From positions 1-8,531 of the forward strand of contig JBLHKE010000318.1 in assembly GCA_047619485.1 (NCBI GenBank): a stretch of DNA of 8,531 bases. Reading direction: 5' to 3'. How positions within the stretch are numbered: the first letter of the stretch is position 1; each line of letters starts with the position of its first letter. Shown piece by piece: positions 1-6,778 of this stretch. The notes under the pieces were generated by a model, which worked only from the letters and a program-made list of their open reading frames with translations, ran no database searches and was not told where the DNA came from. A program made the translations under genes and the position numbers. Source of the DNA: JBLHKE01 sp047619485 (GTDB lineage: Bacteria; Verrucomicrobiota; Verrucomicrobiia; Verrucomicrobiales; DEV007).

Positions 1-266
1 GAAAACCTCATGCGGGCTGGAGCTTGATAAAATCCCCGCTGTCTTCGTTGCTAAAGCGCCCACTATCACCAGATAGCTTAGCGTTTATCGCCTCGCCAGC
101 GGGAATTTTCTCTGCGCCCCATTTCCATAGCAGGTTTCCGGAGGTGCCCCATACTTCCCACATTCTCAGAGCTTGCGAACAGGCCGGGCTGAGGGTTGTG
201 CCCTTACACCGTGGAAGCGGTGCCCATGACTTTATCTGTGATAACGCCTTGTTGAACGGAGCCCTC
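1..266. other. Unassigned left-edge region
   Basis: No gene is assigned here. An open frame on the plus strand (open from the left edge, stop at 288-290) and one on the minus strand (8-268) almost completely overlap, and I recognise neither product. The plus-strand frame ends inside the REP-like hairpin just upstream of the transposase relic, which argues against it being a real gene. There is no signal peptide, known motif or ribosome binding site to decide between strands. The stretch is best treated as decayed or repeat-derived DNA at the edge of an accessory patch. Confidence 0.4.
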
Positions 267-283
267 AAGGAGACAGACCCCTT
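267..283 (+). repeat. REP-like hairpin upstream of transposase relic
   Basis: The sequence AAGGAG-ACAGA-CCCCTT forms a 6-bp stem (one A/C mismatch) with a 5-nt loop. It ends 30 nt before the start of the Y1-type transposase relic. REP-associated tyrosine transposases are known to act on short palindromes flanking their genes, so position and shape suit such a site. I recall similar AAGGGG-ACAGA-CCCCTT strings near Y1 transposases in other bacteria, but this could not be checked. No second copy was found in the window. Confidence 0.4.
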
Positions 284-313
284 GCGTTAATTTAGCTCTA
301 CTATGACTACGAC

Positions 314-862
314 ATGAGACGGACGCGGAAGTTTTTGCTGAATATCAAACAGGATCGGGAGATGCCTGATGGGGCCTGGTTTGTGCATGGGGTCTCTCCG
401 ACGGCGGGGCAGGAGATTTTGTTTGGTGATCATGAGAAGGAGACATTCCGGAAGATCTTGTTTAAGCAGCTGAAGTTCTCGGGGCTGCGGGCCTTGGCTT
501 GGTGCTTCATGGGCAATCAATTCCATCTTTTGCTCGAGGTGCCTGACAAGGAAGTGGCTTTGGCCGCGCTTTCTGATGAGGACGTGCTCTCGCGTCTGGC
601 GGTTTTTGGTGGGGAGAAGTCGACGAAATTTGCTTTGGCAGAGCTGGAGACTTGTCGATCGATTGGCAATGTCGCGGGCGTGGAGCGGATCGCTGAGAAG
701 GTGCGCGCAGGTTTGTTTGATCTTTCCCTCTTCATGAAGGAACTGAAACGGCAGAACGGTGGGCGCCGGCTGAAATCGGCTCAGTGGGGTGGGCTGCGTG
801 ATTTGAAGACTGTTCCGGTGGTCACGTCATCGGGATGCCCGCTCTCGAAGGCATCTGCGTAA
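314..862 (+). pseudogene. Degraded Y1/IS200-like (REP-associated) transposase
   Basis: This 182-codon frame resembles the Y1 (HUH) transposases that nick single-stranded DNA at hairpins. Residues 60-75 read LAWCFMGNQFHLLLEV. In active members the core is NHFHLLLE, with two metal-binding histidines; here the first His is Gln (CAA), so the HxH site is broken. FMKELK (residues about 141-146) matches the start of the helix that normally carries the catalytic Tyr, but the expected following segment (Y-N, then a GTLW-like motif) is missing. The sequence continues as a poorly matching tail from about residue 149 (near 760) to the stop. The central part (about 76-125) fits a longer variant of the family. 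Start ATG 314 is used because the ATG at 303 hits a stop at once. The protein, if made, is predicted inactive. The family assignment is fairly secure; calling it a relic is inferred from the missing residues. Confidence 0.7.
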
Positions 863-904
863 GTCGTTGACCAACGGATCTGTAGCACGCGTCACTCTCG
901 GCAG

Positions 905-2560
905 CTACTTTCGATACATCGTCAGCGCGATCGCCATCGGCGCTGGCCCCAGGTCGGTCTCGCGGCCGTTGGCGCCGGCTTTGCCAGTGCGCTGCCCGGC
1001 GGCGATCAGCCGGAAGTCGGTGAACTCGCCGGTCGCCTGGTCGAAGGTGAGCGTGCCGTGGAGTTTCGGTGAGAAAGTGAGTTCGCCCGAGTCCATCTCC
1101 GCGCTGCCGCTGAGTTGGTAGGTCTGCTTGCTGCCACTCTCGGCAGCGAGTGAGGTGAAAAGCTGGCCGTCCTTAATGTCGGCGTCCTTCCAATTGCTCA
1201 TCTGTCCGCGCACCGCATCTTTAAGACACTCGCGCGCGATTTTTTTGAACACCTGATCAGGGATGGCGGCTTTGGATTTGCTGCCGGTCACGAAGGTCTT
1301 TGCCTCCTCGGGCGTGAGGTCGTACCAGCCGAGATTGTAGGGGTTCGGGAAGCGTGTGTCCCCGGGGCGCTCGACGTCTCCGCGTGGCAGATCTCGGTAA
1401 GCTACCTCCAATTTCAGCCCGCCTTTCTGGATCACCTCGCCGCCGAAGAGTTCGAGCTTGTCAGTCGGTACCGGCTTGGGATTGGCATTACTCTTGCGCA
1501 CCATTTCCTTCCAGTTGGCCAGGCCGCTGGTGATCGTATCGCGGGCGCCGCCGTTCGTCTGGCGCGCGAATTTCCCGGAGAGGTAGTCGCCCTCTGGTGT
1601 CATGCAATACAGGCCCTGGTGGGTGGAGGTTTGCTGCGGGAAGGTGCCGCGCGGGGCGTTGGCGGCGTAGGTTTTAAACAGCTTGGTCGCCACTGGATCT
1701 GGCGGATTTTTCAACCAGGCCGGCGGAAACAGGAAAAAAGTCTCCTCGATGACGCAGACGTATTCGGAGGCGATGTGTTGAATGCTAGGATCTGACCAGA
1801 TCTCGCGACGTCCGATGACGCCGTTGTTTCATGTCTCGCCGCAGGGGTGGCCGTTCATCGCCCACAGCAGGATCGGCCGATCCAATTGCTTGGCCTCCGC
1901 AGCGGCCTCGGACAGGCTGCTGTGCCAGCGCACCTTGCGCCAGCCGAGTTCCTCGTCGGACGGGTGGATGAAATCGATCCAGCGGTTGAGGCTGGCATCG
2001 CTGATCTCGGGCGCCGGGTAGTGCGCACGTTGCTCACCGGGCTTCAGCGTGCGACTCGGCTTCCAGTCCTTGTCGGTGGTTAGGCACAGGCAATCGAGCA
2101 TGCCGTGGTGGTTGTTGTCGGAGTTAAAACGTACGCCGACCTGGTGTTCGCCAGCGGTGAATTTTCGAACTCCGGCACGCACCCAGGCGACGAAGCGCAA
2201 GTCGGGCTTGTCGTCGCTGGCGATGTTGATGTTCTCGTGCCGATTCTTGAAGTTGACGTTGAGCCACTCTCCCGCGTCGAAGCGCACGTTTAGCTTTGAC
2301 GCGACCGGGTTGGCGCGCAGCCACAGGACATAGGTGCCGTCCTCCGGGATTTTGATCGTGTAGTCCGCCGTGCCAACCCGGTCGCCCCAGTGGGCGATGA
2401 GACCATTGCCGGACAGTTCCTGCTTCTTCACACTAAAATACCAGCCGTTGTTTTGAACCGATTTCTGCGTGGCCTGTTCCGCCTCAACCCATACCGATTG
2501 GGCAAGAGCGGACGCAATTAAGGAAAGTGTGAAGAGTGGAGCAAGTAGCGGGGGTCTCAT
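905..2560 (-). CDS. Exported CBM-like/thioredoxin-like protein, probable selenoprotein (in-frame UGA)
   Basis: Read through one TGA (1829-1831), this frame gives about 551 residues with Sec at 244. Residues 1-20 form a signal peptide ending in SALA before QSVWVEAEQ. Residues about 22-165 look like a CBM6/35-type beta-sandwich (VEAEQ opening, GTYVLWLRANP, FDAGEW, DNNHHGMLDCLCLT). Residues about 205-330 look thioredoxin-like: EAKQLDRPILLWAMNGHPCGET, then the UGA, then NNGVIGRREIWSDPSIQ and later GLYCMTPEGDYLSG. A final beta-rich segment (about 470-551) contains TGKAGANGRETDLGPAPM. The frame is identical on both sides of the TGA and the 38 codons between it and the next possible start (TTG 1714) read as continuous domain sequence, so two separate genes are unlikely. 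ATG 2560 is chosen over GTG 2587 because the signal peptide begins there; the ribosome binding site is weak. It is divergent from the cytochrome c operon. Alternatives are a nonsense mutation or a sequencing error. The domain names are my reading; the enzymatic role is unknown. Confidence 0.72.
1784..1806 (-). promoter_or_regulatory. Candidate bacterial SECIS hairpin
   Basis: In the mRNA, GAUCU-GGUC-AGAUC (1802 down to 1789) forms a perfect 5-bp stem with a 4-nt loop beginning with GG. A weaker lower stem is possible using 1806-1803 and 1788-1784. The loop begins 31 nt after the UGA. Known bacterial SECIS elements have a short apical stem-loop roughly 16-37 nt after UGA with a G in the first two loop positions, and E. 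coli fdhF has GGUC in its loop. This site meets those criteria. A separate 7-bp hairpin (1823-1806, loop AUCG) lies between it and the UGA. Confidence 0.5.
1829..1831 (-). other. In-frame UGA, proposed selenocysteine codon
   Basis: The codon follows Cys-Gly-Glu-Thr (C240-T243), immediately after the beta-strand LLWAMNGHP of a thioredoxin-like domain, where redox-active Cys or Sec residues sit. It is the only stop in 552 codons from 2560 to 905 apart from the terminal TAG. A Cys four residues upstream could pair with Sec. Confidence 0.62.
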
Positions 2561-2698
2561 GTTTGCCCTATATTGGTAGCAGACCACCCCTTCTTACAGA
2601 TTTTTTTACCACAGCAGCCGATTCCATTTGCCCGATCAGAACCAAAAAGGCTGCGAAATTTAGCCTACGGATCTGCGGAAAGACTTCGTTACAAAAAG

Positions 2699-2726
2699 TT
2701 GGCAGTGCGCAATCTGCGGTTAAATT
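2699..2726 (+). promoter_or_regulatory. Candidate sigma70-type promoter for the cytochrome c/DUF1501 operon
   Basis: TTGGCA (2699-2704) and TAAATT (2721-2726) are separated by 16 bp. The start codon at 2744 is 17 nt beyond the -10 box, implying a leader of about ten bases. The 183-bp divergent region (2561-2743) must also contain the promoter of the minus-strand gene, for which I see no convincing boxes. This is pattern matching only. Confidence 0.35.
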
Positions 2727-2743
2727 TCTTTTCCCAAGAAAGC

Positions 2744-5122
2744 ATGAAGCATTCCCCATTTTCCAAATCGACGCATCTGAAGCTAGCCTTTGCGATCGCC
2801 CTCGCCCTGCCAGCCGCACTCCCCGCTGCCGAACTCTCGTTCAACCACGACGTGCGCCCGCTGCTTTCCGATCGCTGCTTTGCCTGCCACGGCCCAGATT
2901 CCCACGACCGCAAAGCTGACCTGAGGCTCGATCAGGCGGATGGCAAGGAAGGTGCCTACCGCACGCACAAGGGATCGACCGCGATCAAGCCGGGCTCGCT
3001 CGAGGACAGCGAGCTGTGGTATCGGATCATCACCGACGACCCGGACGAGGTGATGCCACCGCCAAAGGCGCACAAGAAACCGTTCGACGAGGAGGAGCGC
3101 GCCATCATCAAATCGTGGATCGAGGCCGGCGCGCCCTACGATGATTTCTGGGCTTTCGTCCCAGCGAAGAAAACGCCACCCGCGGCCGTCAAAGATCAGG
3201 CTTGGGGAGCGGCTACCATCGATGCCTACGTGCTGGTTGAACTCGAGGCGGCCGGCTTGAAACCGAGCGCCGCGGCCGACAAACGTACCCTGATTCGGCG
3301 GGTCAGCTTCGACCTAACCGGGCTGCCGCCGACCCGCGACGAGGTGCAGGCGTTCGCCAATGACGAAGACCCAAAGGCTTTCGAAAAGCTGGTCGATCGC
3401 CTATTGGCGAGCCCGCAGTATGGCGAGAACCAGGCGCGCTACTGGCTCGACCTAGTGCGATTTGCCGACACCAACGGCATGCACAAAGATTTCTACCGCA
3501 ACTTCATCGCCTACCGTGACTGGGTGATCCGCGCTTTCAATGACGATCTCGGCTACGACGACTTCCTGCGCTACCAGCTTGCTGGCGACCTGTTCCCGGA
3601 GGCGAGCATCGACCAACTGGTGGCCTCTGGCTTCAACCGGCTGCACCTGATCATCGATCGTGGCACCGCGTTGCCCGAGGAGAGTTTTTTCAAGAACGTG
3701 CTCGATCGGACGAGCGCCGTCGGCACCGCGTTCATGGGGCTGACCGTCAATTGTGCCACTTGTCACGATCACAAATACGACCCGATCACGCAGGCGGATT
3801 TCTACTCGCTGTTTGCGTTTTTCAACAACATCGATGCAAACCCGGAGACCGCCGGTCGCCCGAGAGACGGCTTGCAACCACCGTTCATCACGCTCGCCAG
3901 CAAGGAGCAAGAGATCCAGCTAAACGTCCTGCGCGCGACGGAAGCGAAGCAGCAGGCCGAGCTGAAAGAGGCGCAAGGGCCAGAGAAAAAGACGGCCGAG
4001 CAAGTGTTCAATGCCGCCAAGAAGGCGCGCGAGACTTTCGAGCGTTCGATCCCCAAGGCGATGGTCATGAAAGAGCGCTCCGAGGTGCGCCCGACCTTCG
4101 TCATGGAGCGAGGCGACTACGAAAAACCGGGCGCGCCAGTGACTCGCAACACCCCGGCCTTCCTCCCGCCACTCGGGAAGAAAGGTGAGGTCGCCACCCG
4201 CATGGATCTGGCCGAGTGGTTCGTCAATCCCGGCAACCCGCTGACCGCGCGTGTCGCGGTGAACCGCCTCTGGCAGCAGCTCTTCGGCACAGGCATTGTC
4301 AAGACCTCGGAGGACATCGGCGCCCAGGGTGAGCCGCCGAGCCACCCTAAGCTGCTTGACTACCTTGCGGTGACCTTTGTCGAATCCGGCTGGGACACCA
4401 AGGCACTCATCCGAGAGATCGTCCTGTCCAAGGCCTACCAGCAGAATTCGTCCGCCGCGCCCGAACAGTTCTCCGCCGACCCGGAGAACCGCCTGCTAGC
4501 CCGTGGTTCGCGCTTCCGCATGGACGCCGAGATGATCCGCGACCAGATCCTCGCCACCAGCGGGCTGCTCTCGGATAAGATGTACGGCCGCAGCGTGAAA
4601 CCGCCGCAACCCGACGGTCTATGGAAAGCGGTGACCATGACCGGCGAACGCTTCAAGCCGGATGCCGGCGAAGAGATCTACCGTCGCAGCCTCTACACTT
4701 ACTGGAAGCGCGGCATGCCGCCGCCGCAGATGACCATCCTCAACGCGCCGACTCGCGACGCCTGCATCGCCCGCCGTGAGCGCACCAATACGCCGTCGCA
4801 GGCGCTGCTGCTGCTGAACGAGAGCGAGTACATCAAGGCCGCGCGCGAGCTCGGACGGAAGATGGTCGGACGCCCTCAGTCAGAGGGCATCGCCAAAGCC
4901 TACGAGATTGTCACGTCGCAGTTGCCGGATGAAAAGGAGATGAAAATCTTCCTTGAGCTGCATGAAAAACTCGCGATCCACTACCACAAGCACCCCGAGC
5001 TTGCCGACGAATTATGCGCAGGGCTCGAGACAAAGACTGCCGAACAGTGTGCCGAGATTGCGCGTTGGACGGTGTTCGTCAACGCCCTCTACAACCTCGA
5101 CATCACCAAGACCCGCCAGTGA
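2744..5122 (+). CDS. Planctomycete-type cytochrome c, DUF1549 and DUF1553 domain protein
   Basis: A 792-residue secreted protein. Residues 1-29 are a signal peptide (LKLAFAIALALPAALPAA). A PSCyt1-type cytochrome c module follows: heme motif CFACH at 45-49, LRLD at 61-64, and MPPP at 104-107, whose Met is the likely axial ligand. DUF1549 (PSCyt2) covers about 155-365, with RRVSFDLTGLPPT, ARYWLDLVRFADTNG, and a second CxxCH in NCATCHDHKYDP (Cys337, Cys340, His341). A Lys/Glu/Ala-rich probable coiled coil spans about 385-435. DUF1553 (PSD1) covers about 445-765, with RGDYEKPG, ARVAVNRLWQQLFG and RRERTNTPSQALLLLNE. It is compact for the class: no LamG or sugar-binding domain is inserted. ATG 2744 is chosen because it begins the signal peptide; an upstream open extension to 2573 has no export signal at its start. 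The stop lies 5 nt before the next gene, so they are co-transcribed. Substrate and electron partner are unknown. Confidence 0.93.
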   Translation: MKHSPFSKSTHLKLAFAIALALPAALPAAELSFNHDVRPLLSDRCFACHGPDSHDRKADLRLDQADGKEGAYRTHKGSTAIKPGSLEDSELWYRIITDDPDEVMPPPKAHKKPFDEEERAIIKSWIEAGAPYDDFWAFVPAKKTPPAAVKDQAWGAATIDAYVLVELEAAGLKPSAAADKRTLIRRVSFDLTGLPPTRDEVQAFANDEDPKAFEKLVDRLLASPQYGENQARYWLDLVRFADTNGMHKDFYRNFIAYRDWVIRAFNDDLGYDDFLRYQLAGDLFPEASIDQLVASGFNRLHLIIDRGTALPEESFFKNVLDRTSAVGTAFMGLTVNCATCHDHKYDPITQADFYSLFAFFNNIDANPETAGRPRDGLQPPFITLASKEQEIQLNVLRATEAKQQAELKEAQGPEKKTAEQVFNAAKKARETFERSIPKAMVMKERSEVRPTFVMERGDYEKPGAPVTRNTPAFLPPLGKKGEVATRMDLAEWFVNPGNPLTARVAVNRLWQQLFGTGIVKTSEDIGAQGEPPSHPKLLDYLAVTFVESGWDTKALIREIVLSKAYQQNSSAAPEQFSADPENRLLARGSRFRMDAEMIRDQILATSGLLSDKMYGRSVKPPQPDGLWKAVTMTGERFKPDAGEEIYRRSLYTYWKRGMPPPQMTILNAPTRDACIARRERTNTPSQALLLLNESEYIKAARELGRKMVGRPQSEGIAKAYEIVTSQLPDEKEMKIFLELHEKLAIHYHKHPELADELCAGLETKTAEQCAEIARWTVFVNALYNLDITKTRQ

Positions 5123-5127
5123 GACAG

Positions 5128-6582
5128 ATGAAACACGATCCCATCACCACCGAATTCGACACGCTGCAATCGCGGCGCTCGTTCCTGCTCAACACCGGCG
5201 TTGGCCTCGGCACCGCAGCGCTCGGTTCGCTGTTCCCTGGCAGCACGATGGCGGCGGCTGCCAAGCAGGGCAGCGGCCTGCACCACGCCGCTAAGGCGAA
5301 GCGTGTCATCTTCCTGTTCATGGCTGGCGCACCCAGCCAGCTCGACCTGTTCGATTACAAGCCAGAGCTGCGTAAACAGTTCAAGAAGGAGCTACCGAAA
5401 TCTGTTGCGGGGAACCAGCGCGTCACCGCGATGACGCGTGGTAAGGAGCAGCTGGTGGCGCCATCGATGTTCAACTTCTCGCGTCAGGGCAAGAGCGGCA
5501 TGTGGATGAGTGAGCTGCTGCCCCACCTGTCCTCCCAGGCCGATGACCTCTGCATGGTGCACTCGTTCAACACCAACGCGATCAACCACGACCCGGGAAA
5601 GACCTCGTTCTGCACCGGTTCGGAGATCCCCGGCAAGGCTAGCATGGGCGCGTGGCTCAGCTACGGGCTCGGCAGCCTCAACAAGGATCTGCCGGATTTC
5701 GTCGTCATGCCGTCCGCCTTCTGGAGCGGCAAGGTCAACGTCCAGGCGCTCTATTCACGCCTGTGGGGTAGCGGTTTCCTGCCGTCGAAACACCAAGGCA
5801 CCTCCTTCCAGACCACCGGCGACCCGGTGTTGTTCCTCTCTAACCCGAAGGGGATCGATGCCAAAGTGCGCCGCGACATGCTCGACTCGCTCGCCGAGAT
5901 CAACAGCGAGCACCACCGCCGCATCGGTGACCCCGAGATCCGCACCACCATCGCCCAACAGGAGATGGCCTTCCGCATGCAGACTTCCGTGCCGGAGTTG
6001 ACCGACATCTCCAACGAGCCAAAAGAGGTGCTTGAAATGTATGGTGCGGAGGTCAACAAGCCCGGCTCGTACGCGCGCAACTGCCTGCTCGCCCGCCGCA
6101 TGGCGGAGCGCGACGTGCGCTTCATCCAGCTGTTCCACCGTGGCTGGGACCACCACTCGAGGCTCCCAGAAAACCTGCGTGGCCAGTGCCGCGACGTCGA
6201 CCAGCCGACCTCTGCACTTCTGAAGGATCTCAAAATGCGCGGATTGCTCGACGACACGCTCGTCGTGTTCTGCGGCGAGTTCGGCCGCACCGTCTACGGC
6301 CAGGGAACCCTGACAGAAACCAACTACGGCCGCGACCACCACCCGCGCTGTTTCTCCGGCTGGCTAGCTGGCGGTGGCGTCAAAGGCGGCATGGCCTATG
6401 GCAAGACCGACGATTTCAGTTACAATGTCGTCCAGGATCCAGTGAAGGTGCCTGACTTGCACGCGACGATGCTCCACCTACTAGGCGTCGACCACCAGCG
6501 CCTATCGTTCCCATTCCAGGGTCTGGATCAGAAGCTCACCGGTGTCGAGCCCTGCCGGGTGGTGAAGGAGATCATCGCTTAG
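5128..6582 (+). CDS. DUF1501 family protein with Tat signal
   Basis: A 484-residue protein of the DUF1501 family, which has an alkaline phosphatase/sulfatase-like fold and regularly follows DUF1549/1553 genes in Verrucomicrobia and Planctomycetes. Residues 15-20 (SRRSFL) plus the hydrophobic stretch LNTGVGLGTAALGSLF are a twin-arginine signal, so the protein is probably exported folded. Family signatures: GAPSQLDLFDYKPEL (67-81), NHDPGKTSFCTGS (153-165), LARRMAERDVRFIQL (321-335), FHRGWDHH (336-343), FCGEFGRT (381-388), GRDHHPRCFSGWLAGG (401-416), and DLHATMLHLLGVDH near the C terminus. The His and Asp residues in WDHH and GRDHHP are candidate metal ligands by fold analogy. ATG 5128 lies 5 nt after the upstream stop, with only a weak GAGAC before it, so translational coupling is likely. 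A longer open frame to 5014 overlaps the upstream gene and would bury the Tat signal. The catalytic activity of the family is not established. Confidence 0.94.
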   Translation: MKHDPITTEFDTLQSRRSFLLNTGVGLGTAALGSLFPGSTMAAAAKQGSGLHHAAKAKRVIFLFMAGAPSQLDLFDYKPELRKQFKKELPKSVAGNQRVTAMTRGKEQLVAPSMFNFSRQGKSGMWMSELLPHLSSQADDLCMVHSFNTNAINHDPGKTSFCTGSEIPGKASMGAWLSYGLGSLNKDLPDFVVMPSAFWSGKVNVQALYSRLWGSGFLPSKHQGTSFQTTGDPVLFLSNPKGIDAKVRRDMLDSLAEINSEHHRRIGDPEIRTTIAQQEMAFRMQTSVPELTDISNEPKEVLEMYGAEVNKPGSYARNCLLARRMAERDVRFIQLFHRGWDHHSRLPENLRGQCRDVDQPTSALLKDLKMRGLLDDTLVVFCGEFGRTVYGQGTLTETNYGRDHHPRCFSGWLAGGGVKGGMAYGKTDDFSYNVVQDPVKVPDLHATMLHLLGVDHQRLSFPFQGLDQKLTGVEPCRVVKEIIA

Positions 6583-6732
6583 GAGTTATTTACTGACAGG
6601 CCTTTATTAGTCGAAGGCGCGTTCCGGAGGTCGTTGACCACGGCGACGGGAAGTGGGGTGCCTGCTTTCCCTAAAAGTCAGATTTCGTTGCAGTGGTGAA
6701 TGAGGACTCGCCGGTTCCACGGTGGTCGGTCG

Positions 6733-6750
6733 ACTGGGGTGGAGCCCAGT
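6733..6750. repeat. Short perfect hairpin
   Basis: ACTGGG and CCCAGT flank a 6-nt loop, extendable by one G-U pair. On the minus strand it lies 29 nt past the stop of the small frame at 6779-6907, a place where a terminator would sit, but no U-run follows. It may be a chance structure. Confidence 0.3.
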
Positions 6751-6778
6751 TTGAGAGTGAGGTTGTTGTTGCGGTCAG

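Noticed and set aside
905..1714. Independent gene starting at TTG 1714
   Set aside because: It lacks a signal peptide or ribosome binding site, begins in the middle of a domain, and is in the same frame as the upstream part with only the TGA between. It is better read as the C-terminal part of the 905-2560 gene.
1715..1831. Frameshift as the cause of the split gene
   Set aside because: Both halves are in the same frame and the sequence between them reads as continuous protein, so only the TGA needs explaining.
2573..2743. N-terminal extension of the cytochrome c gene to 2573
   Set aside because: The extension overlaps the divergent gene's start region and would bury the signal peptide that begins at ATG 2744.
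3452..4345. Minus-strand open frames inside the cytochrome c gene
   Set aside because: Antisense shadows of a GC-rich gene with no domain, start or spacing support.
5014..5127. Upstream start for the DUF1501 gene at 5014
   Set aside because: It lies within the preceding gene and would place 38 extra residues before the Tat motif; ATG 5128 fits family and spacing.
5751..6342. Long minus-strand frames inside the DUF1501 gene
   Set aside because: Two overlapping antisense frames over a well-supported gene; composition is that of a shadow.
6585..6700. Rho-independent terminator after the DUF1501 gene
   Set aside because: Only weak GGGAA/TTCCC pairing with a long loop and no U-run was found.
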